The notes under the pieces are model-generated. The model was not told where the DNA came from, searched no databases, and saw only the letters and a list, made by a program, of their open reading frames with translations. DNA of 64,000 bases from Saccharopolyspora erythraea (lineage in GTDB: Bacteria; Actinomycetota; Actinomycetes; Mycobacteriales; Pseudonocardiaceae). Location: the NCBI RefSeq assembly GCF_018141105.1, contig NZ_CP054839.1, positions 6,203,411-6,267,410 on the forward strand, given 5' to 3'. The position numbers and the translations under genes were made by a program. The number at the start of each line of letters is the position of its first letter. The stretch's first letter is position 1. This document shows, in pieces, positions 16,138 to 24,973 of the stretch.

Positions 16138-17148
16138 GTGGGCAACGGTTTCACGGATGCGGACGAGGTCGTCGAGGCGCTGCGCGAGCAGGACTACGTC
16201 CCCGACGCCGAGCTGGCGGTCGTCGTGCTGCTGGCCACCAGGCTCGGCAAGCCGCTGCTGCTGGAAGGTCCGGCGGGAGTGGGCAAGACCGAACTGGCAA
16301 AGGCGCTGGCGGCCGCGGGTGGCCGCCGGTTGGTCCGCCTGCAGTGCTACGAGGGGATCGACGAGGGCAGGGCCCTCTACGAGTGGGATTACGGCAAGCA
16401 GCTCATGCACGTGCAGATGCTGCGCGAACGCATCGGTGAAGCCCTCGCCGACGCGCCGGACCTCGCCGCGGCGGCCGAGATGCTGCAGCGCCAGGACACC
16501 GGCCTTTACACCGAGCACTTTCTCGCCACCCGTCCGCTGATGGAGGCGATCCTGTCCCCGGAGCCGGTGCTGTTGCTGGTCGACGAGGTCGACCGGGCTG
16601 ACGAGGCTCTGGAGGCGCTGCTGCTGGAAGTGTTGGCCGAGCAGCAGGTCACCGTGCCCGAGATCGGCACCTTCACCGCCCGCAGCTCCCCGTGGGTGGT
16701 GCTGACCTCCAACGACACCCGCGAACTGACCCCCGCGCTCAAGCGCCGCTGCCTGCACTTCCCGATCGACTTCCCCACGGCGGAACGGGAAAGTGAGATC
16801 GTGCAGCGCCGTGTCCCGGGGATCCAGGACGAAGCGCTGGGCACGCTGGTCGAACTGGCCGGCCGCCTCCGCGAGCTGCCGCTGCGCAAACCGCCGTCGA
16901 TCTCGGAAGTGGTGGACGCCGCCCGGGCGGCCGAGACGCTGGGCGACACGTGGTTCGAGGACGAGGCGTGGCTGACCTCCCTGGTCAAGTACGTTGGCGA
17001 CCGCGAGGTAGTGCGCGGCGACCTGGCCGCCCGCGAGCCCGCCGCCGAACCCGCCGGCACCACGGCGGGTCCGGCGGCGGCATTCCGCGGCCACGGCGGC
17101 CGGGACCACGATCGCGGCTCCCAGCACGGCCACCGGAGCCGTCGATGA
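16138..17148 (+). CDS. MoxR-type AAA+ ATPase
   Basis: 336 aa from GTG 16138, with GGGAGG upstream. It has Walker A EGPAGVGKTELAKAL, Walker B LLLVDEVDRAD, sensor 1 TSNDTREL and the arginine finger ALKRRC, ending in a low-complexity Gly/His/Arg tail. MoxR ATPases act with a VWA-domain partner as chaperones that insert metals or activate enzymes; CoxD/CoxE and NorQ/NorD are examples. Its position directly after the dehydrogenase and the ATGA overlap with the VWA gene point to maturation or reactivation of the methanol dehydrogenase. That role is inferred. Confidence 0.9.
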   Translation: MGNGFTDADEVVEALREQDYVPDAELAVVVLLATRLGKPLLLEGPAGVGKTELAKALAAAGGRRLVRLQCYEGIDEGRALYEWDYGKQLMHVQMLRERIGEALADAPDLAAAAEMLQRQDTGLYTEHFLATRPLMEAILSPEPVLLLVDEVDRADEALEALLLEVLAEQQVTVPEIGTFTARSSPWVVLTSNDTRELTPALKRRCLHFPIDFPTAERESEIVQRRVPGIQDEALGTLVELAGRLRELPLRKPPSISEVVDAARAAETLGDTWFEDEAWLTSLVKYVGDREVVRGDLAAREPAAEPAGTTAGPAAAFRGHGGRDHDRGSQHGHRSRR

Positions 17149-18635
17149 CCGCGCCCACCCTTGTCGCAGTCGCCTTCTCCCAGCTCCTCAGGCGTTGCGG
17201 AGTCGGGGTGTCGCCGGCCGAGACGGTCGAGTCCCGCGAAGTGCTCGACCTGGTCGGTCCGCACAACCTGACCGCTCTGCGGGCCTCGCTGCGCGCGGTG
17301 ACCACCAAGTACCGGCACGAGTCAGCGGCCTTCGACGCCGCGTTCGACCGCTTCTTCCTCGGAACCGGGTCCGCCGGGACCGAGGACGCCCGCCCGGATC
17401 CGAATGGGCAGGCGGACCTGCCGGCCACCGAGCTGGATCTCGTCGACGACGAGCCGCTGGCCGGCTACACCGACCACAACCCCCGGGCCGAGGAGATCGG
17501 GGACCTGCTCGATGCCCCGCCCGACCCGGGCGACGGGTTCAACCCGCACAAGGACGACGACGACCTGAGCCTGTCCACAAGCGAGCGCGAGCTGTCGGTG
17601 CGTACGGGAGGCGACAACGGCCGCCGAGGGATCAGCTACACCGTCGAGGTGTCCCGGGCCGGTTCGGCGGTCGCCCGCGAGCTCGCTTCCGGCCGGGCCG
17701 CACCGCCGTCGGCGGGCACCCTCGACTGGACCGACGCGCGCTCACTGCTGGCCTGGCTCGACACCCTCGATCCGCACGCGGTGTATCGGGACGGCCCGGA
17801 GGACCCCCGGCAGCCGACCGACGAGGAGCTGTCCCGGCTCACCGAGGCGGTGGAGGCGTTCGTCGCCTCGCTCGCGGAGCAGGTGGTCGCACCGGCCGAG
17901 GAGACTCCGCAGCAGGAGGCCGACGCGGTGCAGCACGCCGAACTGCAGCGGGCGTGCCACGAGTTCCTCCGGCGGGTGCGCGGCGCGGCGCGGCAACGCC
18001 CGCTGCGGCGCGGGCGGGGCAAGCTCGACATCCGCCGCACGGTGCGCCGCAGCATGCGCGCCGACGGCATCCCGTTCGAGCCGATCGTGCGCCGCCCGCT
18101 GCCGGATCGCGTGCGGCTGCTGGTCGTCGCCGACGTGTCGCTGTCGGTCCGCCCCGTCACAGCCTTCGCACTGCGGCTCGCCCAGACGATGCACGGCGCC
18201 GCCCACCGCTGCCGGGTCCTCTGTTTCGTGGACGAACCGATCGAGGTCACCGACGAGCTCCGGCGCAGGGCCGGCGATGACGTGCTGTCCCGGATCCTCG
18301 CCGGTGGCCGCATCGACCTGGAGGCAGACAGCGACTACGGCGCCGTGCTGACCGGGATACTGACCCGGCACAGCGACGCCTTCGACCGGAGAACGGTGGT
18401 GCTGTTCGTCGGCGACGGGCGGTGCAACGGCCGGGCGCCGGGGGTGGAGGAACTGGCGGAGCTGCGGCGCCGGGTGCACCGGATCGGCTGGATCACGCCG
18501 GAACCACGGCGCTACTGGCGACAGGCGTCATGCGCGATGCAGGACTTCGCCGAACGATGCGATGCGGTCGTCGTCGCCCGCGATCCAGCGGAGCTGGTGC
18601 GCGGGGTCGACGACCTCGTCGCGGGTCTGTCCTGA
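17145..18635 (+). CDS. CoxE-like VWA-domain protein
   Basis: 496 aa. The C-terminal third is a von Willebrand A domain with the MIDAS motif ADVSLSVRP and the later metal-site segments SDYGAVL and FVGDGRCNG. The N-terminal part is a long helical region with acidic linkers and an Arg-rich patch (RGRGKLDIRRTVRRSMRADG) just before the VWA, as in CoxE. It is the expected partner of the MoxR ATPase, with which it overlaps by 4 nt. The presumed target is the NDMA-dependent dehydrogenase upstream. Confidence 0.9.
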   Translation: MTAPTLVAVAFSQLLRRCGVGVSPAETVESREVLDLVGPHNLTALRASLRAVTTKYRHESAAFDAAFDRFFLGTGSAGTEDARPDPNGQADLPATELDLVDDEPLAGYTDHNPRAEEIGDLLDAPPDPGDGFNPHKDDDDLSLSTSERELSVRTGGDNGRRGISYTVEVSRAGSAVARELASGRAAPPSAGTLDWTDARSLLAWLDTLDPHAVYRDGPEDPRQPTDEELSRLTEAVEAFVASLAEQVVAPAEETPQQEADAVQHAELQRACHEFLRRVRGAARQRPLRRGRGKLDIRRTVRRSMRADGIPFEPIVRRPLPDRVRLLVVADVSLSVRPVTAFALRLAQTMHGAAHRCRVLCFVDEPIEVTDELRRRAGDDVLSRILAGGRIDLEADSDYGAVLTGILTRHSDAFDRRTVVLFVGDGRCNGRAPGVEELAELRRRVHRIGWITPEPRRYWRQASCAMQDFAERCDAVVVARDPAELVRGVDDLVAGLS

Positions 18636-18647
18636 CCCGCACCCTTG

Positions 18648-18671
18648 CGATCGGGCAGGTGTCGCACTGCC
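18648..18671 (+). promoter_or_regulatory. Second copy of the alcohol-regulon motif
   Basis: CGATCGGGCAGGTGTCGCAC, in which CGATCGG.CAGG matches the 14710 motif and the right flank (tcgcactgc) matches 14727-14737. It lies 13 nt after the VWA stop and about 140 nt before the small gene at 18812, so it probably drives the peptide/MftM unit as a separate transcript. Confidence 0.5.
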
Positions 18672-18811
18672 GGTGGGGGCGGTCTTGAGTGTCCACATCG
18701 GCGGTTCGCGACCCGCCGTCGACCGACGCCCGACCGTGGCGGCCCAGCGTTTTCGCCAACCCGCGCCGTGACCACGTCACGAGCGGATACCAGTCGGAGA
18801 GGAGACGCCTC

Positions 18812-18925
18812 ATGAACGTCGAGGAGCTGCTCGAGCCCTTCCTGTGCGAGCGGCAGCCACTACGCGACCTGGCTGGTCTGGCTCACGCGTCGGATGCGCT
18901 GTCCGCAGAGTCGGTGGGCCTATGA
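18812..18925 (+). CDS. 37-aa peptide translationally coupled to MftM
   Basis: A very short gene with an excellent ribosome-binding site (GAGAGGAG, 7-8 nt before ATG) and a stop that overlaps the next ATG (ATGA). The acidic, Leu-rich product begins MNVEELLEPFLCERQPLR and ends SAESVGL. It contains one Cys and has no signal or membrane segment. I do not recognise the family. Possibilities are a leader peptide controlling MftM translation, a small subunit or regulator of the dehydrogenase/mycofactocin system, or a RiPP-like substrate. Confidence 0.6.
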   Translation: MNVEELLEPFLCERQPLRDLAGLAHASDALSAESVGL

Positions 18926-19827
18926 CCGACATCAGGCAGTTCTCCGGCAGCGCTGCCATCGATCCGCTGGCCAACAGCAGTCCCGGCTGCTACCGCGATG
19001 AGGCGGTGGTCGTGCTGCACGAGGGGCGCGCCACGCCGCCGCAAGAGCAAGCGATCACCCGAACGCCGCACTTCAGCTTGTACCGCAACCGCGACCAGGT
19101 GCTCGTCAGTCACCGGATCGCGCCGCAGGAGCTCGACAACGACGTCGCGGGCAAGCTGGCCGATGAGCTGTTCGCGCCAGGGTGGCTTTCCGGCGCGGAG
19201 ATCTTCGAACGGGTCTTCACCGGTGTCGTCAGGTCCACTGTGGATGACGCGATCAGCGCTTGGTCCACCTTCTACCGAAACACCCTCGGCCTCATCCGGA
19301 ACTCCTACGACGTACCGGATTCGTCGATCTCGGCGATGGTGCCCGTCTATTCACGGGTTCTGACGCTGGTGCCGCCGGGCAGGGTCCTGGACGTGGGTTC
19401 CTGCTTCGGCTTCCTGGCTCTGCTGCTCGCCGAACGCCCCGGGACCCGCGTCGTCGCGTCCGACATCGCCAACGGCACCGTCACGTTGCTGCGCGCGATC
19501 GCCCGGGAGCTGGGCCTGCCTTTGGGGACGCTGATCTGCGATGGGGCACGGGTGCCGCTGCCGGACCAAGCTGTCGACACGGTCACGGTCATCCACCTGC
19601 TGGAGCACCTCGAACGCGATCACGGCGAAGCCGTCCTCGCCGAGGCGATCCGGTTGGCGCGACGACGGGTCGTGGTTGCGGTGCCGTTCGAGGAGGAACC
19701 AACGGCCGCCTACGGGCACGTGCGCACCTTCGACTCAGCCGAACTGCACCGGCTGGGCATGGGCACCGGCCAGCCGTACGAGGTCTGCGAGCACCACGGC
19801 GGCTGGCTTGTCGTCGACTGCTCGTGA
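18922..19827 (+). CDS. mftM: SAM-dependent methyltransferase, probable MftM
   Basis: 301 aa. A ~130-residue N-terminal segment (TRTPHFSLYRNRDQVLVSHR) precedes a class I methyltransferase fold: motif I VLDVGSCFGFLALLLAE, VVASDIANGTV, and IHLLEHLERDHGEAVLAEA. It matches my memory of the mycobacterial MftM protein, which 2-O-methylates a glucose of the mycofactocin oligosaccharide and is encoded near the mno gene. The present context agrees. It ends 2 nt from the convergent response-regulator gene. Confidence 0.8.
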   Translation: MTDIRQFSGSAAIDPLANSSPGCYRDEAVVVLHEGRATPPQEQAITRTPHFSLYRNRDQVLVSHRIAPQELDNDVAGKLADELFAPGWLSGAEIFERVFTGVVRSTVDDAISAWSTFYRNTLGLIRNSYDVPDSSISAMVPVYSRVLTLVPPGRVLDVGSCFGFLALLLAERPGTRVVASDIANGTVTLLRAIARELGLPLGTLICDGARVPLPDQAVDTVTVIHLLEHLERDHGEAVLAEAIRLARRRVVVAVPFEEEPTAAYGHVRTFDSAELHRLGMGTGQPYEVCEHHGGWLVVDCS

Positions 19828-19828
19828 A

Positions 19829-20512
19829 TCAGATCAGCCCGCGCTTGCTGGCTTCGTAGACGGCTTCGGCGCGGGTTGATACGTCGAGCTTGCGCATGAT
19901 GTTGCGCACGTGGAACTTCGCCGTCGTCTCCGAGATGTAGAGCTGCCCGCCGATTTGCCGATTGCTCGAGCCGGCGGCCAGCAGCCGGAGCACGCCGAGT
20001 TCGCGCTCGGTCAGCTCCGGCTCGCTGGACCGGTTGTTCATGGAGTGCACCATCGCCGCGGCCGAGCGCGAGTCGAAAGCGCTTTCGCCGCGCGCCACCG
20101 CACGGATCGCCCTGACAAGCTCGGTGGTGTCGACGTCCTTGACCACGTAGCCGCGGGCACCTCGCCGCACAGCCTCGACGACCAGCTTGTCGTCGAGGAA
20201 CGTCGTCAGCACCAGCACCCCCAGGCCGTCGTGCTCACCGGTGAGCCGCTCGCACAGCGTCAAGCCCTCGGAGTCCTCGCCGGACGACAGCTTGAGGTCC
20301 AGCAGCACGACCGACGGCGACGTCCGGGCGACCACGGCCACCGCCTCGTCGGCGGTCGCACCCTCTCCCACGACTTCCAGGTCTGGTTGCCGCTCCAGCA
20401 GCGACCTCAGCCCTTGCCGCACGATTGAGTGGTCGTCGACGATCACAATCCGCACCGGACCGGGCGGTGCGCTCACGGCTCCTCCAACCGGCCGTGCCGC
20501 TTCCTCACGCAT
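19829..20512 (-). CDS. NarL/LuxR-family response regulator
   Basis: About 227 aa. The receiver domain has the acidic pair in VIVDDHS, the phospho-acceptor Asp in VVLLDLKLSSGED and the conserved Lys in GYVVKDVD. The C-terminal HTH is LTERELGVLRLLAAGSSNRQIG followed by ISETTAKFHVRNIMRKLDV. ATG 20512 overlaps the kinase stop and has AAGGGGA upstream, so it is translated with the kinase. Its position between the mno/mftM genes and the iron-type dehydrogenase parallels the MadS-MadR-like systems that control methanol dehydrogenase in mycobacteria. The alcohol-regulon motif is a candidate target. Confidence 0.92.
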   Translation of the reverse strand: MREEAARPVGGAVSAPPGPVRIVIVDDHSIVRQGLRSLLERQPDLEVVGEGATADEAVAVVARTSPSVVLLDLKLSSGEDSEGLTLCERLTGEHDGLGVLVLTTFLDDKLVVEAVRRGARGYVVKDVDTTELVRAIRAVARGESAFDSRSAAAMVHSMNNRSSEPELTERELGVLRLLAAGSSNRQIGGQLYISETTAKFHVRNIMRKLDVSTRAEAVYEASKRGLI

Positions 20513-21875
20513 CGCCGTCCCCTTCCGCAAGCGGCATCGGTACCTCCAGCCGGATGAGCACTCCGCCCATCTTCGCCCTGCCGATGCTCAGTTCACCGCC
20601 GAGTTCTTCGGCTCGTGCGGCCATGTTCGCCAACCCCCGGTGATGTCCGTTGAGATCGCTGGTGCGTGCGATCCGCAGCGTCCGTCGCAGCTGCGCGGGG
20701 TCGCCTGTGCCGTCGTCGGCGATGGACAGCACGATCCGGTCGATCTCGTAGCGCAGGTGCACCGACGCGCGGCCGGCCCCCGAGTGGGTCGCCGTGTTGA
20801 ACAGCGCCTCCCCGGTCAGCCGGAGCAGCGAGTGCTCGGCCTCGCCAGGCAGCGGCACCGGCTTGCCCTCGATCCGCACCGCGACGTCGACGTAGGCCGG
20901 CAGGTGCACATGGGACAACCGCTCCAGCAGGACCGGCAGCGACCCGGGACCCTCCTCGGCACCTCGGTGCAGGGCGTAGATCGCCGAGCGTAGCTGCGCG
21001 ACCGCTTGCTGGGTCAGCTCCTTGGCGGGCTGCAGTCGCTCCGCGACCTGCTCGGAGTCCCCACCCAGCGCCGCCAGCTCCGCCCGGCACACCTCCACGA
21101 TCATGCCGGCGCTGAGCACGGCCTGGGTGACGCTGTCGTGCAGTTCCCGGGCGATGCGGTGCCGTTCCTCGTCGATGACCTGCCGCTGCATCGCGTCGGT
21201 GAGCCGTCGCTGGACCTCCTGCAGCTCGGCTTTGCGCTCGACGAGGTCCTTGGCCTGGCGTGAAGCCTCCGCGTCCAGCTGCTCGGCACGTCCCTTGAGC
21301 TGTGCTGCGGTGTGGAAGAGGTAGGAGTTGTACAGTGCGACCGCAGCCTGGTTGGCCAGCACACGCAGGACCGCGAGATCCGTATCGGTGACCTGCACGT
21401 CCGCACCGGGCCGGCCGACCACGCCGCCGACGGGTTCCTCGTCGAGCAGCATCGGCGCACGCACCCATCCCGGCCGGGCCTCCCCCGGTTCCAGCTCCCA
21501 CGGCCGCTTGCGGATCACGTCCAGCTGCTCACGCGCCTCGGCGGGTAGCTCATGCTCCTGGTCGACCAGCTCGCCGTCACGGGCGAACAGGAAGCCCGGA
21601 CGTATTCCCCGCAGCGCGCCGTCGGCGACCGCGATGAGCACCCACTCGGCCTGCAGGTGCTCGACCGCTGCCAGGACGACCGCCTCCACCAGCGCCCTCG
21701 GGCCCTCGGCCGAACGCACGACGGCACGGGAGATCTCGTCGAGCGCCTGGACCGCCACCGCCAGCCGTTCGTTCGATCGCCGGTACTCGGGGTAGAACGA
21801 TCTCTTGCTCGACCGCACCCCGGTGAGTTCACCGAGGGTTGCCTCTCCCACGCGGACGCGGTCACCACCGGACAC
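20505..21875 (-). CDS. Cytoplasmic GAF-domain sensor histidine kinase
   Basis: 456 aa from GTG 21875 (GAGG 6 nt upstream). It has no transmembrane segment. An N-terminal GAF-like sensor (from ALVEAVVLAAVEHLQAEWVLIAVADG to ALYNSYLFHTAAQL) is followed by a coiled-coil linker, a HisKA_3 box with the phospho-His in RHRIARELHDSVTQAVL, and an HATPase_c domain (LTGEALFNTATHSGAG, LSIADDGTGD). A soluble sensor implies an intracellular cue such as the alcohol, aldehyde or cofactor redox state. It lies 8 nt downstream of the iron-type dehydrogenase gene in the same operon. Confidence 0.92.
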   Translation of the reverse strand: MSGGDRVRVGEATLGELTGVRSSKRSFYPEYRRSNERLAVAVQALDEISRAVVRSAEGPRALVEAVVLAAVEHLQAEWVLIAVADGALRGIRPGFLFARDGELVDQEHELPAEAREQLDVIRKRPWELEPGEARPGWVRAPMLLDEEPVGGVVGRPGADVQVTDTDLAVLRVLANQAAVALYNSYLFHTAAQLKGRAEQLDAEASRQAKDLVERKAELQEVQRRLTDAMQRQVIDEERHRIARELHDSVTQAVLSAGMIVEVCRAELAALGGDSEQVAERLQPAKELTQQAVAQLRSAIYALHRGAEEGPGSLPVLLERLSHVHLPAYVDVAVRIEGKPVPLPGEAEHSLLRLTGEALFNTATHSGAGRASVHLRYEIDRIVLSIADDGTGDPAQLRRTLRIARTSDLNGHHRGLANMAARAEELGGELSIGRAKMGGVLIRLEVPMPLAEGDGDA

Positions 21876-21883
21876 TGCTGACC

Positions 21884-23110
21884 TCACATGGCGCTGCGGA
21901 ACAGCGACTCGATCTCGGCCTGGGTGACCTGGCGGGGGTTGGTCGCCAGGCAGGCGTCCTTCATCGTGGTCCGCGCGAGGTCGGCCACGTTGTGCTCGCC
22001 GACCCCGAGGCACGACAACCCGCGCGGAACGCCCACCGAGTCGGCCAAATCCCGGACCCGGTCCGCCAGCACCTCGGCGACCTCGTCCGAGGGCAGACGG
22101 CCGGTGTCGATACCCGCGGCGGAGGCCAGCGGTACGTACCGGGCCGGGTCCTGCTCGGCGTTGAACCGGATGACGTGCGGCAGCAGAACACCGTTGATCA
22201 CGCCGTGCGGCGCGTCGAGCAGGCCGCCGACCTGGTGGCTCATGGCGTGCGTGGCGCCGAGGATCGCGTTGGTGAACGCCATCCCGGCCGCCAGGGAGCC
22301 TTGGGCCATCGCGGTGCGTGGTTCCTCGTCAGCCGGGTCCAGCAGGGTTCGCAGCAGGTTCTTGGTCACCAAGTGCACAGCGTGCAGGGAATGGTGGTCG
22401 GTGAGGACGTTGTGCGCGAGGGAGACGTAGGACTCCATGGCGTGAGTCAGCGCGTCCAGACCGGTCGCCGCGTTCAGCCAGTCCGGCATCGTCGTGAGCA
22501 GGCGCGGGTCGATGATCGAGATCTCGGGCACCAGAGTTCTGCTGATGATGGTCGCCTTCGTCGCGTTCGCGGTGTCGGTGACCACGCAGAACTGGGACAC
22601 GTCAGCTCCGGTCCCCGAGGTGGATGGCACCATGACCAGCGGTGGGATCGGGTTGACCACGTGGTCGACGCCCTCGTAGTCGAGGATGTGCCCGCCGTTG
22701 GCGGACAGAATCGCCACGCCCTTGGCCGCGTCGATGCACGAGCCGCCGCCGACCGCGATGATCACGTCCGCGCCTGCCTCGGCGTAGGCGTGATAGGCGG
22801 CCTGCACCTCGTGGTCCTTCGGATTCGGCGTCAGGTCGTGCCAGACGACAGGACCGAGCCCCGCCTCCCGCAGGTGCGCCACGGACTCCCGCACCCACCC
22901 CGCTTCGACGATCCCCGGGTCGGTCACCAGGAACGGGCGGCGGGCTCCGAGGCGGCGCGCCGAGTAGCCGAGCTCGGCCAGCGAGTCCGGGCCGAAGACG
23001 ATTTCCGGGGCGTGGAACTTGGCCAGTGCCGGACGCTGCGCGCTCACCTGTTCGCAGCCGAGTTGGCGCGGCACGTACGCGTGTTCGAAAGCGATGTTCA
23101 GCTCCGGCAT
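21884..23110 (-). CDS. Iron-containing alcohol dehydrogenase (1,3-propanediol dehydrogenase-like)
   Basis: 408 aa, group III Fe-ADH. The NAD loop is GGGSCIDAAKGVAIL and the next conserved block VPSTSGTGADVSQF. Metal ligands are in ATGLDALTHAMESYVS, GATHAMSHQVGGLLDAPHG and NGVLLPHVIRFN. It resembles the neighbour of mno annotated as 1,3-propanediol dehydrogenase in mycobacteria, and its substrate range is unproven. It starts the leftward operon with the kinase and response regulator. A reversed copy of the 17-bp motif sits about 150 nt upstream. Confidence 0.9.
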   Translation of the reverse strand: MPELNIAFEHAYVPRQLGCEQVSAQRPALAKFHAPEIVFGPDSLAELGYSARRLGARRPFLVTDPGIVEAGWVRESVAHLREAGLGPVVWHDLTPNPKDHEVQAAYHAYAEAGADVIIAVGGGSCIDAAKGVAILSANGGHILDYEGVDHVVNPIPPLVMVPSTSGTGADVSQFCVVTDTANATKATIISRTLVPEISIIDPRLLTTMPDWLNAATGLDALTHAMESYVSLAHNVLTDHHSLHAVHLVTKNLLRTLLDPADEEPRTAMAQGSLAAGMAFTNAILGATHAMSHQVGGLLDAPHGVINGVLLPHVIRFNAEQDPARYVPLASAAGIDTGRLPSDEVAEVLADRVRDLADSVGVPRGLSCLGVGEHNVADLARTTMKDACLATNPRQVTQAEIESLFRSAM

Positions 23111-23262
23111 TCGCGTGGTCCTCCCGACTCACCGTTTAGCCTCGCCCGCGACACGTGGCGAGATCGGTTGCAAGCAGACCAGAAGCATTGCTGTGGCGTA
23201 AACCACACGTGAACCTACAAGAACGGACTGTACCTCGGAACCGTCCGAACGAGCACCTCCCG

Positions 23263-23279
23263 CCTGTCCGATCGGGTAG
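23263..23279 (-). promoter_or_regulatory. Third copy of the alcohol-regulon motif
   Basis: On the minus strand this reads CTACCCGATCGGACAGG, identical over 17 bp to 14710-14726 and oriented toward the iron-type dehydrogenase gene. It lies between the stop of the GAF regulator (23285) and the ATG at 23110. Confidence 0.6.
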
Positions 23280-23284
23280 GTGCG

Positions 23285-24751
23285 CTACGCCTCTTCTTCG
23301 AGTAGGAGGCGGAGCCTGGTTTCGAGCACGTCGCGGTGGGGAGCGTCCGGAGCCGACAGGTCACGAGCCCGCTCCAGCACCTCCGGATCGTCGCGCCCCG
23401 CCTCAGTGTTGGCGAAGCGCCACAGGAGGTCGGGGTTCCCGGTGCCCAGCACCCAGCCTCGCATCGACGCGAGCAGTTCGTCACGCTCGGCGCGGACGGC
23501 GGCGGACTCCGAATCCGGAAGCAGCAGTCCGGCTCGCTCGACAGCGGCTTCGACATCCCCGCGGCGCAACGCCTCCCGGAGTACGAGCAGATCGGCGTCC
23601 ACGTCGGCGGTGATGCGGTACGGCTTGGTTTCGACCACGTGGCGACCGAGCACGTTGCGGAGGCGGTGGATCTCCACCCGGACCGTGGTCGGGTTGCCCT
23701 GCTCACCGTGCAGGAGCAGCGCGAGCCGTTCCGCCGTCAGCCCGCGGGGATGCATCACGAGCAACGCGAGCATCTCGGCATGCCGCAGGCTCAACTCGTG
23801 GCGAACACCATCGACCGTGGCTGCTGGTGTTCCGCTTCCGAGCAGTTCCAGCGACAAGCGGGGTTTGCGGCGGGATCTGCGCTGCCCGACGCGCAGCAGG
23901 TAGCCGCCGTCGAGCGGTTCGAGCTCGGCCTCGCCCAAGCAGGCCCCGCCGTCGTCGAGTCCGACTCGCTGCCCGGGCAGAACGCGCGCTGTGGGAGCGC
24001 TCGCGACGACCCGGCCGGTGTGGCTCAGCAGCGCCGCGCCCTGACCGGCCTCGGCGAGGTGGTGCTCGTTGCGTTGCGTGAACAAGGCGTCGGAGGCGAG
24101 CAATCGCCAGCGGAGTTCGTTCTCGATGATCCGCGCCGCGGCCACCACGAGAGCCAGGAGTGCGGGATGCATGGTGTGCAAAGGGCCGCTGAGATCGATG
24201 GCGCCGAGCAGTGCTCCCGTTTCGGGGTCCCGGATGGGACAGGCGGCGCAGGTCCAGGAGTGGTAGGTGCGCACGAGATGCTCGGCGGAGTGGATCTGCA
24301 CCGGTGCACCGGTGGCCAGGGTGGTGCCCATTGCGTTGGTGCCGATCGCGGTCTCGGCCCAGCGGGTGCCTTCGGCGAGGTGGACGCGGTCGGCGTCGCG
24401 GCGCACGGCGGGATGTCCCTCCCGCCACAGGATCGTACCGTCTGCATCCGTGATGATCATGACTTGACCGGCGCCCTCGGCCCCGTCCAGCAGGGTCTGG
24501 CGCAGCATCGGAACCCATCGCGCCAGCGGGTGCTGCTGACGAACCTCGTCGAGTTCGCCATAGTCGAACGACACCGGCGGTTCACCGAAGTCGGGCACGA
24601 TCTGCGCCGCGAGCGAACGCCGCCAGGACTCGAACACGACGGGGCGCGGCTCATGCGGAGCCCGGTCTCCGGCCAGAACGGCAGCATGCACCCGCTCGAG
24701 CAGCCGGGCACGCTCCAGCGGGTCAACCGAAGACTCGTAGCTGATGTCCAT
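23285..24751 (-). CDS. GAF-domain transcriptional regulator (AcoR-like, no AAA domain)
   Basis: About 488 aa. The N-terminal half is a GAF sensor like that of acetoin/alcohol regulators (VFESWRRSLAA, MIITDADGTILWREG, GTRWAETAIGTNAMGTTLATGAPV, SWTCAACPIRDPETGALLGAIDLSG). The C-terminal part has a winged-helix segment (RHELSLRHAEMLALLVMHP, VRVEIHRLRNVLG) in place of the sigma-54 AAA module. ATG 24751 is preferred, though its ribosome-binding site is weak; in-frame ATGs lie upstream at 24805 and 24817. It diverges from the aldehyde dehydrogenase gene and probably activates it in response to an alcohol or aldehyde. Confidence 0.85.
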   Translation of the reverse strand: MDISYESSVDPLERARLLERVHAAVLAGDRAPHEPRPVVFESWRRSLAAQIVPDFGEPPVSFDYGELDEVRQQHPLARWVPMLRQTLLDGAEGAGQVMIITDADGTILWREGHPAVRRDADRVHLAEGTRWAETAIGTNAMGTTLATGAPVQIHSAEHLVRTYHSWTCAACPIRDPETGALLGAIDLSGPLHTMHPALLALVVAAARIIENELRWRLLASDALFTQRNEHHLAEAGQGAALLSHTGRVVASAPTARVLPGQRVGLDDGGACLGEAELEPLDGGYLLRVGQRRSRRKPRLSLELLGSGTPAATVDGVRHELSLRHAEMLALLVMHPRGLTAERLALLLHGEQGNPTTVRVEIHRLRNVLGRHVVETKPYRITADVDADLLVLREALRRGDVEAAVERAGLLLPDSESAAVRAERDELLASMRGWVLGTGNPDLLWRFANTEAGRDDPEVLERARDLSAPDAPHRDVLETRLRLLLEEEA

Positions 24752-24861
24752 TCGCCTGCACAGATTCTCGAGACCGCGACAACAGTCGGCTATTGGGTGT
24801 TTCATAGTGCGCGGCAACCGGCGTTACAGGCAAGTGTCCTCTCAGCCGGTTTTGTCTCCAG

Positions 24862-24879
24862 TGCAACGCCGCTGCAACG
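24862..24879 (+). promoter_or_regulatory. Direct repeat in the aldehyde dehydrogenase promoter region
   Basis: TGCAACG occurs twice with 11-bp spacing (24862-24868 and 24873-24879), one helical turn apart. It lies between the divergent GAF regulator and aldehyde dehydrogenase genes and is a plausible activator site. An inverted pair GCGACTCCT/AGGAGTCGC at 24882-24890 and 24944-24952 could fold the leader. Confidence 0.4.
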
Positions 24880-24973
24880 TCGCGACTCCTAGCTTCCTCG
24901 CCACACCAGAAGCATGCGTGGCCCAGGTCACCGCGACTCGAGAAGGAGTCGCACAACATCGAGAGGCAAAATA

